From assembly GCF_030246885.1 (NCBI RefSeq), contig NZ_CP126739.1:2108001-2172000 (forward strand): a stretch of 64,000 bases of DNA, read 5' to 3'. This DNA is from Microbacterium sp. zg-B185 (GTDB lineage Bacteria; Actinomycetota; Actinomycetes; Actinomycetales; Microbacteriaceae). Below the pieces are notes generated by a model. It searched no databases and had not been told where the DNA came from. It saw only the letters and a program-made list of their open reading frames with translations. A program made the translations under genes and the position numbers. Every line of letters starts with the position of its first letter. Within the stretch, counting starts at the first letter, position 1. Below, piece after piece: positions 51,062 to 60,241 of this stretch.

Positions 51062-51972
51062 GCGAACAACTCTGCCGTACTGCCGGGCGACCACTCGACG
51101 CGGCCGTCCGTGCTCATGCGCACCCACTCGACACGCCATTGCGCGGCCAGCTGGGGGCCTCCGTCGAAGAACAGTGCGGTGGCGATCGCGTCGGCGCGCA
51201 TCGCGGGGCTCGGCTGCGAAGCCGGGGCGATCGCCCAGGTGGCCGCGATGGTGCGCACCGGCTCCCCCGTGCGCGCATCCAGCACGTGGTGCAGGCCCTC
51301 GCCCCAGCTGCGCCGGTTCGTCGCCGAGGCGCACAGCGCGGCATCCGTCACCTCGACGACCCCGATCGCGCGCCGCGCGTCGTACGGGTGCTCCAGTCCG
51401 ATGCGGTGCGGGCCGCCGCGCACGACCATGTCCCCGCTCGCGTCGACGACCAGGCCGTCCCGCGTCCACGGCTCGAGCGCCTCGGCGACCCGATCCACCA
51501 GACGCCCCTTCCCGAGGGCGCCGACGTCCAGGACGGCCGGCTCGGTCAGGCGCAGCATCCCGCCATCCCACGAGAGCACGTCCTGCCAGTTCGCCGGCGC
51601 GGGTGCGGCGCCCCGGTCGACCAGACGGTACCCGGCGTCATACCCGCGCGCCTCCAGCGAGGCTCCCACCAGTGGGTTGACGGCGCCGGCTGTGGCCGCG
51701 CTGAGCGCATCGAACGCGTCGAGCATGGCGGAGGCATCGGGCGGTGCCGGCACCGCCGCCGCGCCGCCGGCCAGCGCCGCGACCAGCGAGTCGCTGCGGA
51801 ATCGCGACCACTGTCGGTCGAACTCCGCGATCACGCCGAGGACGGCCGCGCGGGCGCGTGCGTCGAGCGGCGCGGGTGTCTCGATCTGCCAGCGGGTGCC
51901 GATCGCGTCGAATCGCCAGACGGCAGGCCTCGCGGCGCCGGCAGACCGTCCGGCGTCATCCGGTGGTGCCAT
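51058..51972 (-). CDS. apbE: FAD:protein FMN transferase (ApbE)
   Basis: A 304-residue flavin transferase that links FMN to Thr/Ser of target proteins outside the membrane. Diagnostic segments are DVGALGKGRLVDRVAEAL, VDASGDMVVRGG and HHVLDARTGEPVRTI. No clear signal peptide is seen at the annotated N-terminus (MAPPDDAGRSAGAARPAVW), which is unusual for an enzyme expected to work outside. It lies between the FMN-binding lipoprotein and the NqrB-like reductase, its probable partners. The 3' end overlaps the reductase start by four bases. Confidence 0.9.
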   Translation of the reverse strand: MAPPDDAGRSAGAARPAVWRFDAIGTRWQIETPAPLDARARAAVLGVIAEFDRQWSRFRSDSLVAALAGGAAAVPAPPDASAMLDAFDALSAATAGAVNPLVGASLEARGYDAGYRLVDRGAAPAPANWQDVLSWDGGMLRLTEPAVLDVGALGKGRLVDRVAEALEPWTRDGLVVDASGDMVVRGGPHRIGLEHPYDARRAIGVVEVTDAALCASATNRRSWGEGLHHVLDARTGEPVRTIAATWAIAPASQPSPAMRADAIATALFFDGGPQLAAQWRVEWVRMSTDGRVEWSPGSTAELFA

Positions 51973-51981
51973 GGCGAGCCG

Positions 51982-52473
51982 CTACGCCGCAGCTTCGGAC
52001 TTGATCGTCTCGATCGCCTGGTTGAAGCCGCCGCTGGTCAGCGACGATCCGGCGACCCTGCTGACCGCGATCTCGTCGATGTCCCTTCCCACCACGGCGT
52101 CGGCGATCCCGCCGATGAAGCGCCCTTGATACTCTTCGGATTCGCGCTTCTGGGGATCCCCGACGACGGACACCTCCGCGATCACATCGTCCTCCAGGGT
52201 GACGGTGACCGTGATCGTCTCGACCGATTCGGGTGTGGCGTAGGAGCCGTCGGCGGTGTACGTGCCGTCCGCGTACGTGCTGTCCCCGGACGGGGCTGCC
52301 GGCTCGGAGGCGCCCGAGCCCGGGGCGGAGCTTCGGCTCGGGCCGGCAGCGGGTGCCTCGGTGCCGCCCCCGGCGTCCGTGGGGGCGCACCCGGCGAGGG
52401 CGAACGTCGCGGCCACGGCGGCCACGCCTGCCCCGATGCGGAGGGGGCGCGGTACTGCGTCGGTGCGGATCAT
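51982..52473 (-). CDS. FMN-binding domain lipoprotein
   Basis: A 163-residue lipoprotein. The signal peptide ends in the lipobox LAGC (Cys29). A Ser/Pro/Ala-rich linker follows, then an FMN_bind domain beginning about residue 65 (YADGTYTADGSYATPESVETITVTVTL). The position of the flavin-attachment motif DxxSGATxTS reads SRVAGSSLTSGG, so Ser replaces the usual Thr acceptor. ATG 52473 has AGGAGG six bases upstream. It is the first gene of the operon and likely the extracytoplasmic electron carrier fed by the NqrB-like reductase. Confidence 0.88.
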   Translation of the reverse strand: MIRTDAVPRPLRIGAGVAAVAATFALAGCAPTDAGGGTEAPAAGPSRSSAPGSGASEPAAPSGDSTYADGTYTADGSYATPESVETITVTVTLEDDVIAEVSVVGDPQKRESEEYQGRFIGGIADAVVGRDIDEIAVSRVAGSSLTSGGFNQAIETIKSEAAA

Positions 52474-52565
52474 GGTGGTCCTCCTGCGATGCCTGACGGT
52501 GGGTGCGGATGCGAGAACTGTTCCCGACCAACCTATGGAGCGTCGTTGAACGCAGCCTGAACAGG

Positions 52566-55268
52566 TCACCCCCGCCCGCGCCGGCCCCGGCGGAGCGCTT
52601 TGAGAGCCTCGATCGCCAGGAAGATGACGATCGACAGCGCGATCGGCGGGCCCCAAGACCACACCGCGAGCGGACGGGAGCCGAACAGGTCGTTCATGAA
52701 CGGCACGTAGGTGTAGATGAGCTGGACCACCACCAGCGCGAGCGCCGACCACCACACCGCCGGGTTGCCGCGGAGCACGTCGACGGTCAGGCTGGACCGG
52801 CTCAGGAACCGGCAGTTGAACAGATACGCGAGCTGTCCGAGCGCCAGCATCGCGACCGCTTCGGTGCGCGCATAGGCGATATCGGTGCCGCCCGCGACCG
52901 CGCCGTAGAACACCCCGAGCGTGGCGCCGCCGATCAGCAGCGAGACGAGGAAGACGAACCCGAGCTCGCGGGCGGAGACGATCGACCCGCCGGGGGCGCG
53001 CGGCGGCCGGGTCATGATGCCCCGCTCGGCCGGTTCGTAGGCGAGAGCGAGCGAGAGCGTCAGCCCGGTCACCATGTTGACCCAGAGCACTTGCACCGGT
53101 GTGAGCGGCAGCGCGAGCCCGAACACGACCGCCACGAGGATGACCAGTGCCTGCGCACCGTTGGTGGGCAGCAGGAACACCACGGACTTGCGCAGGTTGT
53201 CGTAGATCCGGCGCCCCTCGCGGACCGCCGCGCGGATGGTGGCGAAGTTGTCGTCCGCGAGGACGATCTCGGCGGCCTCCTTGGTCGCCTCGGTGCCCTT
53301 GATGCCCATCGCGATCCCGATGTCGGCCCGCGTCAGCGCGGGGGCGTCGTTGACCCCGTCCCCGGTCATCGCCACGACCTCGCCATGCGCCTGCAGACCG
53401 CGGACGATGCGGATCTTGTGCTCCGGGCTGGTGCGGGCGAAGACGTCGACGTCGCGGACCACCGCCTTCAGCTGCTCCTGCGTCATCGCCTCAAGTTCGG
53501 CCCCCGTGAGTACGCGCGCGTCGGCGTCGTGCACGATGCCCATCTCGCGGCTGATCGCCAGGGCGGTGCCGGCGTGGTCGCCGGTGATCATCTTCACGCG
53601 GATGCCGGCGGCGTGGCAGTCCGCGATCGCGTCGACGGCCTCCGGGCGTGGCGGGTCCAGGATGCCCCAGACGCCCAGGAACTCCAGTCCGTGCAGATCG
53701 TCCAGGCTGACCACCTCGCGGGTCCGATCCACCGGCAGGCGGGCCGCTGCCAGCACCCGCAGCCCTGCGCCGCCCAGCTCTGCGACCTCGGCATCCCAGC
53801 GCTCCACGTCCAGCGGCTCCCGGCCGGCCGCACCGCGCTGGCTCGTCGATCGCTCCAGCAGACGGTCCGGCGCCCCCTTCACCAGAACGGCGCGCGAGCC
53901 GTCCGCTGCCTCGTCCAGGGTCGCCATGAGCTTGTGCGCCGAGTCGAACGGCACCACATCGACCCGCCGGATGCCGGCGGAGCTGACACCGCCTTTCAGC
54001 GCGACGACCTTCAGCGCGCCTTCGGTGGGCTCCCCGACCAGGCTCCAGCCCCCGTCCGCGGTGTCGCGGACCAGATGCGCGTCGTTGCACAGCGTCGCGA
54101 CCGACAGCATGGCCGCCACGTCTGCGCCGGGCGGCTGCCCGTGGTCGGCGAGGATCTCGCCGTCCGGGTCGTAGCCCAGGCCGGTGACCTCGTAGTCGCC
54201 GACGGGTGTGACGATGCGCCGCACGGTCATCTCGTTCTTGGTCAGCGTGCCGGTCTTGTCCGAGCAGATCGTGGTCACCGAACCCAGCGCTTCGACGGCC
54301 GGCAGCTTGCGGGTGATGGCGTTCTGACGCGCCATCTGCTGCACGCCGATCGCCAAGGTGATCGTCACCAGCGCGGGCAGCCCTTCCGGGATGGCTGCCA
54401 CCGCGAAGCCGATCGTCGCCGAGATCAGCTCGGCGAACGGCATCCCGTGCCCGAACCGTCCGATCACGAGCATGAGCACCGCCATGCCGAGGATGACCAG
54501 CGTGAGCTTCTTGCCGAAGTCATCCAGCTGCTTGGTCAGCGGGGTGGCCAGGGAGCCGGCATCCCCGACGAGTTCCTGGATCTTTCCGATCTCGGTCGCG
54601 GTGCCGGTTCCGGTCACGATCCCCCGGCCCTGCCCGGCAGAGACGATGGTGCCGGAGAAGGCCATGGAGGCTCGGTCTCCGACGCCGGCCTCCAGGGGCA
54701 CCGGGTCCACCGCCTTGGATGCGGGCACGGATTCGCCGGTCAACGCGGACTCGTCGATGCGCAGCTGGACCGCCTGGAAGAGGCGCACATCCGCCGGCAC
54801 CTTGTCGCCCGGGGCCAGGCGGATGACATCGCCCGGCACCAGCTCAGCAGCGGGCACGGTCATCCACCGACCATCGCGACGGGCGCGAGCGTCGGCGGAG
54901 AGCATTCCGCGGATGCCGGCGAGCGCCGACTCTGCGCGGCCTTCCTGGGCGAAGCCGATCACGGCGTTGATGACCGCCACGGTGATGATCACCCAGAAAT
55001 CCAGCCAGTCGCCCATGATCGCCTTGACGGCAGCGGCGCCCAGCAGGATGTAGATCAGCGTGTCGTTGAAGTGCATCAGGAAACGCAGGATCGCGGGTCT
55101 GCGCGGCGGCGGGGGCAATTCGTTGCGCCCGACGTCCTGCAGACGCGCTGCCGCCTCGACGGCGGTCAGACCCGCGGTGTCCGTGCGCAGTGCGCGCTCG
55201 ACCTCCGGCACCGTCCGTGCGAACGGACGATCGACGGCCAGGGTCGCTGCCTGTGCCGGGAGTGTCAT
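52566..55268 (-). CDS. P-type ATPase, P2 (Ca2+-type) cation transporter
   Basis: A 900-residue pump. The actuator motif is TGES at 177-180, the fourth helix has [10 protein letters not shown] (293-300), the phosphorylation site is Asp337 in [11 protein letters not shown], and the hinge is [12 protein letters not shown]. About ten membrane helices are present, with the C-terminal set ending near [14 protein letters not shown] and the overall layout match the P2A/SERCA-like group that moves Ca2+ or Mn2+, though ion choice cannot be fixed. The ATG is at 55268, 16 bases after the prs stop codon. Confidence 0.92.
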   Translation of the reverse strand: MTLPAQAATLAVDRPFARTVPEVERALRTDTAGLTAVEAAARLQDVGRNELPPPPRRPAILRFLMHFNDTLIYILLGAAAVKAIMGDWLDFWVIITVAVINAVIGFAQEGRAESALAGIRGMLSADARARRDGRWMTVPAAELVPGDVIRLAPGDKVPADVRLFQAVQLRIDESALTGESVPASKAVDPVPLEAGVGDRASMAFSGTIVSAGQGRGIVTGTGTATEIGKIQELVGDAGSLATPLTKQLDDFGKKLTLVILGMAVLMLVIGRFGHGMPFAELISATIGFAVAAIPEGLPALVTITLAIGVQQMARQNAITRKLPAVEALGSVTTICSDKTGTLTKNEMTVRRIVTPVGDYEVTGLGYDPDGEILADHGQPPGADVAAMLSVATLCNDAHLVRDTADGGWSLVGEPTEGALKVVALKGGVSSAGIRRVDVVPFDSAHKLMATLDEAADGSRAVLVKGAPDRLLERSTSQRGAAGREPLDVERWDAEVAELGGAGLRVLAAARLPVDRTREVVSLDDLHGLEFLGVWGILDPPRPEAVDAIADCHAAGIRVKMITGDHAGTALAISREMGIVHDADARVLTGAELEAMTQEQLKAVVRDVDVFARTSPEHKIRIVRGLQAHGEVVAMTGDGVNDAPALTRADIGIAMGIKGTEATKEAAEIVLADDNFATIRAAVREGRRIYDNLRKSVVFLLPTNGAQALVILVAVVFGLALPLTPVQVLWVNMVTGLTLSLALAYEPAERGIMTRPPRAPGGSIVSARELGFVFLVSLLIGGATLGVFYGAVAGGTDIAYARTEAVAMLALGQLAYLFNCRFLSRSSLTVDVLRGNPAVWWSALALVVVQLIYTYVPFMNDLFGSRPLAVWSWGPPIALSIVIFLAIEALKALRRGRRGRG

Positions 55269-55284
55269 GGATGCACCCGCCGCG

Positions 55285-56319
55285 CTATGCGGCCCCGTCG
55301 AACATGCTCGTGACCGACCCGTCTTCGAACACCTCGTGGATGGCCCGAGCCAGCAGCGGCGCGATCGGCAGGATCGTCAGCGCGGGGAACAGCTTGTGCT
55401 CCGGGATCGGCACGGTATCGGTGACGACCACTTCGTCGATGGCCACCGACTGCAGGCGCTCCGAGGCCGGGTCGCTGAAGATCGCATGCGTGGCCGCGAC
55501 GATGACGCGTTCGGCGCCGCTCTTCTTGAGCGCCTCCGCGGCCTTGACGATCGTGCCGCCGGTGTCGATCATGTCGTCGACGAGGAGGCAGACCCGGCCC
55601 TCCACCTGACCGACGATCTCGTTCACGGTGACCTGGTTGGCGACCTTCGGGTCGCGACGCTTGTGGATGATCGCGAGCGGGGCGCCGAGGCTGTCAGACC
55701 AGGTGTCGGCCACCCGCACGCGGCCGGTGTCCGGCGAGACCACGGTCAGCTTTGCGCGGTCCTCCGGCGAGAGCGTGCGCTGGAAGTACTCCAGCAGCAC
55801 CGGCTTGGCGAAGAGGTGGTCGACGGGGCCGTCGAAGAACCCCTGGATCTGCGCGGCGTGCAGGTCGACGCTCATCACGCGGTCTGCTCCGGCGGTCTTG
55901 AGCAGATCCGCGACCAGACGCGCGCTGATCGGCTCGCGCCCGCGGCTCTTCTTGTCCTGGCGCGAGTACGGGTAGTACGGCGCGACAACGGTGATCCGCT
56001 TCGCGGACGCGCGCTTGGCCGCATCCAGCATGATCAGCGTCTCCATGAGCCACTCGTTGACCGGCGGGCCGAAGCTCTGGATCAGGAAGAAGTCGCAGCC
56101 GCGGATGGACACCTCGAACCGGGTGAGGATCTCGCCCGACGCGAAGGTGCGGTACTCGGTGGGCACCAGCTCGGTCCCGATGGCCGCGGCGACGTCCCTG
56201 GAAAGTGCCGGGTGCGAGCGCCCACCGGCGACGACCAGGCGCTTCTTCGTCTTGGCCACCAGACCGGGGGCGATGTCGTTATCGCGATCGAGATCAACCG
56301 TTTTCCGCTTGCGCGCCAT
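55285..56319 (-). CDS. prs: Ribose-phosphate pyrophosphokinase (PRPP synthetase)
   Basis: A 344-residue enzyme making phosphoribosyl pyrophosphate from ribose 5-phosphate and ATP. It has the ATP site YYPYSRQDKKSRGREPISAR, the conserved DLHAAQIQGFFDGPVDHL and the PRPP-binding loop VDDMIDTGGTIVKAA. It is slightly longer at the N-terminus (MARKRKTVDLDRDND) than the usual about 315 residues. The ATG at 56319 lies inside the 3' end of glmU, overlapping by 26 bases, so translation is coupled. Confidence 0.96.
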   Translation of the reverse strand: MARKRKTVDLDRDNDIAPGLVAKTKKRLVVAGGRSHPALSRDVAAAIGTELVPTEYRTFASGEILTRFEVSIRGCDFFLIQSFGPPVNEWLMETLIMLDAAKRASAKRITVVAPYYPYSRQDKKSRGREPISARLVADLLKTAGADRVMSVDLHAAQIQGFFDGPVDHLFAKPVLLEYFQRTLSPEDRAKLTVVSPDTGRVRVADTWSDSLGAPLAIIHKRRDPKVANQVTVNEIVGQVEGRVCLLVDDMIDTGGTIVKAAEALKKSGAERVIVAATHAIFSDPASERLQSVAIDEVVVTDTVPIPEHKLFPALTILPIAPLLARAIHEVFEDGSVTSMFDGAA

Positions 56320-57766
56320 CGTCTGCCTTCTGTGCCGACCGGGCCTTGGCCGCGACGTCCGCCGCGCCGGTTCCCGCTCTGTTGGTCTCGACCCATCCCT
56401 CGACGTTGCGTTGGGGGGCCACGCTGAGCGCCAGTGCCCCGGGCGGCACGTCCTTTCGGATCACCGCGCCGGCCCCGGTCTTCGCGCCTGCTCCGATCCT
56501 AACCGGCGCCACGAACACGTTGTGCGACCCGGTGTGGACCTCGTCGCCGATCTGGGTGCGGTGCTTGGTGAGATCGTCGTAGTTGGCGGTGATCGCCCCG
56601 GCCCCCAGATTCACGCCCGTGCCGATCGTGGTGTCGCCGATGTAGGACAGGTGCGGCACCTTGCTGCGCTCGCCGATCGTGGAGTTCTTGGTCTCGACGA
56701 ACGTGCCGATCTTGCCCCGGTCGCCCAGGACGGTGTTCGGCCGCAGGTACGCGAACGGGCCGACCGTGGCGCCGGCGCCGATGACGGCCAGAGTCGCATC
56801 GGTGCGCGTCACCGACGCGTTCTCGCCGACCTCGCAGTCCACCAGGCTGGTGTCGGGCCCGACCGTGGCGCCGGCGGCGATCGAGGTCGCGCGGAGGATG
56901 TGCGTGTTCGGCAGCACCGTGACATCCGGCGCGAGCGATGCGGTCACATCGATCCAGGTGGTGGCCGGGTCGAGGATCATCGCCCCCTCCAGCTGCCACC
57001 TGCGCACCGTGCGGGCGTTCAGCAGCCGCGCCGCTTCGGACAGCTGGACGCGATCGTTCACCCCGAGCGCGGCGGTCGCCTCCGTCGCCTGCGAGACACC
57101 CACCGCCAAGCGCGAATCGCGCAACAGCGCCACCACGTCCGTCAGGTAACGCTCGCCCTGGGCGTTGGCGCTGCCGACCAGGGCGATGTGCCGGCGCAGC
57201 GGCTCCGCCTGGAACACGTACACCCCCGCGTTGATCTCGGTGACGGATGCCTCATCGTCGGTGGCGTCCTTCTGCTCGACGATGCGCTGCACGCCTCCGG
57301 CCGAGTCGCGGATGACACGGCCGTATCCGGTCGGGTCGGCCACGACGGCGCTGAGCACGGTGGCCGCGGCACCGCTCTCGCGGTGGGTGCGGATCAAGCG
57401 CGCCAGAGTCTGGTCATCCAGCAGCGGCACATCGCCGCTGAGCACCAGCACATCGCCGCTGAAGTCGGGCAGCTGAGCCAGTGCCACCTCGACGGCGCGA
57501 CCCGTGCCGGGGACCTCGTCCTGATCGACGACCACGATCTCCGGTGAGATGTCCAGGACGACATCGGCGACGAGGTCGCGCTCGTGCCGGACCACGACCA
57601 GCACCTTCTGCGGGTCGAGCGCGCGCGCGGTGTCCAGGACGTGGCCGAGCAGCGGACGCCCGCCGATCCGGTGCAGAACCTTCGGCAGACTCGATTTCAT
57701 CCGCGTGCCCTGACCCGCGGCGAGGATGATGACGGCCAGCTGGGGCGCGGTGATGTTCTCGGACAT
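56294..57766 (-). CDS. glmU: Bifunctional GlmU: UDP-N-acetylglucosamine pyrophosphorylase / glucosamine-1-phosphate acetyltransferase
   Basis: A 490-residue enzyme making UDP-GlcNAc for peptidoglycan. The N-terminal uridyltransferase has VIILAAGQGTRMKSSLPKVLH and LSGDVPLLD. The C-terminal left-handed beta-helix has FVETKNSTIGERSKVPHLSYIGD and the catalytic acetyltransferase His region. An Ala/Asp-rich tail follows. The ATG at 57766 starts two bases after the tRNA-Gln gene, so GGCGGAG of the tRNA is the only ribosome-binding-site-like sequence. Cleavage at the tRNA 3' end would leave glmU mRNA essentially leaderless. Confidence 0.96.
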   Translation of the reverse strand: MSENITAPQLAVIILAAGQGTRMKSSLPKVLHRIGGRPLLGHVLDTARALDPQKVLVVVRHERDLVADVVLDISPEIVVVDQDEVPGTGRAVEVALAQLPDFSGDVLVLSGDVPLLDDQTLARLIRTHRESGAAATVLSAVVADPTGYGRVIRDSAGGVQRIVEQKDATDDEASVTEINAGVYVFQAEPLRRHIALVGSANAQGERYLTDVVALLRDSRLAVGVSQATEATAALGVNDRVQLSEAARLLNARTVRRWQLEGAMILDPATTWIDVTASLAPDVTVLPNTHILRATSIAAGATVGPDTSLVDCEVGENASVTRTDATLAVIGAGATVGPFAYLRPNTVLGDRGKIGTFVETKNSTIGERSKVPHLSYIGDTTIGTGVNLGAGAITANYDDLTKHRTQIGDEVHTGSHNVFVAPVRIGAGAKTGAGAVIRKDVPPGALALSVAPQRNVEGWVETNRAGTGAADVAAKARSAQKADDGAQAENG

Positions 57767-57767
57767 G

Positions 57768-57839
57768 CTCCGCCGCCAGGATTCGAACCTAGACCTAACA
57801 GCTCCAAAGGCTGTCGTGCTGCCATTACACCACGGCGGA
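57768..57839 (-). tRNA. tRNA-Gln (anticodon UUG)
   Basis: A 72-base cloverleaf on the minus strand. The acceptor TCCGCCG pairs with CGGCGGA, the discriminator is G, and CCA is not encoded. Anticodon stem ACAGC/GCTGT holds loop CTTTGGA, giving TTG for Gln. The D arm is GGTGTAATGGCAGCAC and the T loop is TTCGAAT. It lies directly upstream of glmU, as in other actinobacteria. Confidence 0.95.
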
Positions 57840-57929
57840 CCGCGACCCCCGCCTGCACAGGGAGCGGCCGCCCGATAAGTCTGCCAGACGCCCGCTGAAG
57901 CTCCGCGTGCCGGCGGGGCGGCCGACCAC

Positions 57930-57935
57930 GATAAT
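57930..57935 (+). promoter_or_regulatory. -10 box of the MarR gene, leaderless type
   Basis: GATAAT lies six bases before the ATG at 57942. The spacer GAGGAC could also act as a close Shine-Dalgarno sequence. Confidence 0.45.
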
Positions 57936-57941
57936 GAGGAC

Positions 57942-58439
57942 ATGGCTCAGGAGACGGACGAGGTCGACCGGATCGTCGGAGCGTGGACGGCGCAGCGTCC
58001 CGACCTGGACTTCTCGCCGCTCGAGGTGCTCTCGCGCGTCGATCGGCTCTCCCGCCACCTGGACCGTGCCCGTCGCGACGCCTTCCGGCGCAGCGACCTC
58101 GAGCCGTGGGACTGGGACGTGCTGTCCGCCCTGCGCCGCGCCGGCGAGCCGTTCCAGCTGAGCCCGAAGCAGCTGCTGCAGCAGACGCTGGTCTCCAGCG
58201 GAACGATGACCAACCGCATCGACCGACTGGTCGGACGAGGTCTCGTGCACCGTGAGGCCGACCCGGACGACGGGCGCAGCATCCTGGTGACCCTCACCGA
58301 GGACGGCCGGATCCGCGTGGATGCCGCGATCACCCGCCTCGTGGACGCGGAGGCTCTGCTGCTGGCCTCACTGTCCCGCTCGGATCGCGAGCGTCTGGCG
58401 GGACTGCTGCGCAAGCTCAGCCTGGGGTTCGACGTCTGA
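57942..58439 (+). CDS. MarR family transcriptional regulator
   Basis: A 165-residue winged-helix regulator. An N-terminal dimerisation helix is followed by the DNA-binding segment LSPKQLLQQTLVSSGTMTNRIDRLVGRGLVHREADPDDGRSILVTLT, a textbook MarR recognition helix and wing. The C-terminal helices DAEALLLASLSRSDRERLAGLLRKL close the dimer. The ATG at 57942 follows GATAAT. The SDR gene starts 34 bases downstream with its own -10 box. Small aromatic or redox ligands are typical, but the ligand is unknown here. Confidence 0.92.
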   Translation: MAQETDEVDRIVGAWTAQRPDLDFSPLEVLSRVDRLSRHLDRARRDAFRRSDLEPWDWDVLSALRRAGEPFQLSPKQLLQQTLVSSGTMTNRIDRLVGRGLVHREADPDDGRSILVTLTEDGRIRVDAAITRLVDAEALLLASLSRSDRERLAGLLRKLSLGFDV

Positions 58440-58462
58440 GGGGACGCACAGGCGTCCGGGCG

Positions 58463-58468
58463 TAGAAT
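58463..58468 (+). promoter_or_regulatory. -10 box of the SDR gene, leaderless type
   Basis: TAGAAT lies five bases before the GTG at 58474. Confidence 0.5.
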
Positions 58469-58473
58469 TCTGT

Positions 58474-59976
58474 GTGCCCTTCTCCGATCAGCGACCCGCC
58501 TCGCCCGCGCCCGAATCCGCCGATCACGGCCCCAGCGGCATCGACCCGTCCGAGTTGGCGATCACGCTGCGGGTGCTTGCGCAGCTGGACGAGGTGGATC
58601 AGCAGCATCCCGACTACCGGACCGTGCGGCACGCCACGGCGAACATGTTCAAGTCGGCCAAGAAGGTGCGACGGCTGGAGAAGCGCGCGCTCATCGCCGA
58701 CGCGGACCGCTCGGTGGTCGCGGCCACCGCCACCGGCGCACCCGACCGGATCGATGACGAGACGCGCGGCATTCCGCTGGCGATCACCTCCGGCTCGTCT
58801 TCGGCGGGGACGCTGATCAAAGCGCGCGCCTGCTATATCTGCAAGCAGCCGTACACGCACGTGGACGCGTTCTACCACCAGCTGTGCCCGACCTGCGCGG
58901 CGATGAGCCACGCCAAGCGGGAGGCGCGCACGGACCTGACCGGCCGCCGCGCGCTGCTGACCGGAGGCCGCGCCAAGATCGGCATGTACATCGCCCTGCG
59001 GCTGCTCCGCGACGGCGCGCACACGACGATCACGACGCGCTTCCCCCGCGACGCCGTGCGCCGCTTCACCAGCCTGCCCGACTCGGCGGAGTGGATCGAC
59101 CGGCTCCGCGTGGTGGGAATCGACTTGCGCGATCCTGCCCAGGTGATCGGCCTGGCCCAATCCGTGGCCGCGCAGGGACCGCTGGACATCCTCATCAACA
59201 ACGCCACCCAAACGGTGCGACGCTCTCCCGGCGCGTACCAGCCCCTGGTCGACGCGGAGCTGGCGCCGCTGCCGGACGGCCCGCTGCCCGAGCTGGTGAC
59301 GTTCGGGCACACCAACGATGCCCACCCGCTCGCCCTGGCCCAGTCCGTCAGCGCACATCCGATCCTGGCCGCGGCGGCCACGCGTGCCGAAGAGCTGACC
59401 GAGCAGGCGATGGCTGCCGGCTCGAGCTCGCTGGACCGTCTCGCCGCCGGAACGGCGATCGACGCCGGGGGGCTGCTGCCGGACCTGGAGGACTCGAACT
59501 CGTGGACTCAGCACGTGCAGCAGGTGGATCCGCTGGAGATGCTGGAAGTGCAGCTGGCGAACACCACCGCCCCGTTCCTGCTGGTATCGCAGCTGCGTCC
59601 GTCGCTGGCGGCCAGTCCGGCCCGGCGGACATACGTGGTGAACGTGAGCGCCATGGAGGGCGTGTTCGGTCGCGGGTACAAGGGTCCGGGCCACCCGCAC
59701 ACGAACATGGCCAAGGCGGCCGTGAACATGCTGACCCGCACCAGCGCCCGCGAGATGTTCGAGACCGACGGCATCCTGATGACCAGCGTCGACACCGGCT
59801 GGATCACCGACGAGCGCCCGCACCCCACGAAGGTGCGCCTCGCCGAGGAGGGCTTCCACGCGCCGCTGGATCTCGTAGACGGCGCAGCGCGCGTGTACGA
59901 CCCGATCGTGCGCGGCGAGGCCGGCGAGGACATCTTCGGCGTCTTCCTGAAGGACTACGCGGTCGGCAGCTGGTGA
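58474..59976 (+). CDS. SDR family oxidoreductase with N-terminal zinc-ribbon region
   Basis: A 500-residue protein. Residues 1-115 are helical and polar. Residues 118-143 hold two CxxC knuckles (Cys120/123 and Cys138/141, in ARACYICKQPY and QLCPTC), likely a zinc site. The SDR domain starts near 155 with ALLTGGRAKIG (NAD-binding) and has INNATQ. The catalytic Ser is at about 392 (VNVSAMEG), but the YxxxK position reads Thr410-N-M-A-Lys414, so the canonical Tyr is missing. This is an unusual architecture. The GTG at 58474 follows TAGAAT by five bases. The stop overlaps the next gene (GTGA). Confidence 0.85.
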   Translation: MPFSDQRPASPAPESADHGPSGIDPSELAITLRVLAQLDEVDQQHPDYRTVRHATANMFKSAKKVRRLEKRALIADADRSVVAATATGAPDRIDDETRGIPLAITSGSSSAGTLIKARACYICKQPYTHVDAFYHQLCPTCAAMSHAKREARTDLTGRRALLTGGRAKIGMYIALRLLRDGAHTTITTRFPRDAVRRFTSLPDSAEWIDRLRVVGIDLRDPAQVIGLAQSVAAQGPLDILINNATQTVRRSPGAYQPLVDAELAPLPDGPLPELVTFGHTNDAHPLALAQSVSAHPILAAAATRAEELTEQAMAAGSSSLDRLAAGTAIDAGGLLPDLEDSNSWTQHVQQVDPLEMLEVQLANTTAPFLLVSQLRPSLAASPARRTYVVNVSAMEGVFGRGYKGPGHPHTNMAKAAVNMLTRTSAREMFETDGILMTSVDTGWITDERPHPTKVRLAEEGFHAPLDLVDGAARVYDPIVRGEAGEDIFGVFLKDYAVGSW

Positions 59977-60200
59977 ACCCGGCCGAGTTCCTGCGGCACG
60001 CGCCGATCGGCACGCGCGTCGTGGTCCGCTCCCTGCTCGGGGACGGCGGGGCAACGGATGCGCTCGGCTATCTGCGATCGAAGGATGCCGACACCGTCGT
60101 CGTGGAGACCCGGCGCGGGCGCGAATCCGTCGCCCTGGCGGCCGTGATCGCGGCCAAGGCGGTGCCGCCGCCGCCGGATCCGCGGCTCCGCCGCACCTAG
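59973..60200 (+). CDS. Small SH3-like protein, acetyltransferase-associated domain
   Basis: A 75-residue protein, GTG start overlapping the SDR stop. The pattern GTRVVVRSLLGDGGATDALGYL, DADTVVVETRRGRESVAL and the C-terminal AAKAVPPPP matches the SH3-like domain found at the N-terminus of many actinobacterial GNAT acetyltransferases, here on its own. No acetyltransferase follows in frame or in the next gene. Role unknown, possibly working with the SDR protein. Confidence 0.65.
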   Translation: MNPAEFLRHAPIGTRVVVRSLLGDGGATDALGYLRSKDADTVVVETRRGRESVALAAVIAAKAVPPPPDPRLRRT

Positions 60201-60229
60201 CGGCGGCAGGCCAGGCGCCCACCGCCGCT

Positions 60230-60235
60230 TAGGCT
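60230..60235 (+). promoter_or_regulatory. -10 box of the ABC-F gene, leaderless type
   Basis: TAGGCT lies six bases before the ATG at 60242, with a GGGAGG spacer. Confidence 0.5.
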
Positions 60236-60241
60236 GGGAGG

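Noticed and set aside
52503..55313. 936-codon open frame on the plus strand
   Set aside because: Shadow of the P-type ATPase on the other strand. The predicted protein is low-complexity Arg/His/Asp-rich with no motif.
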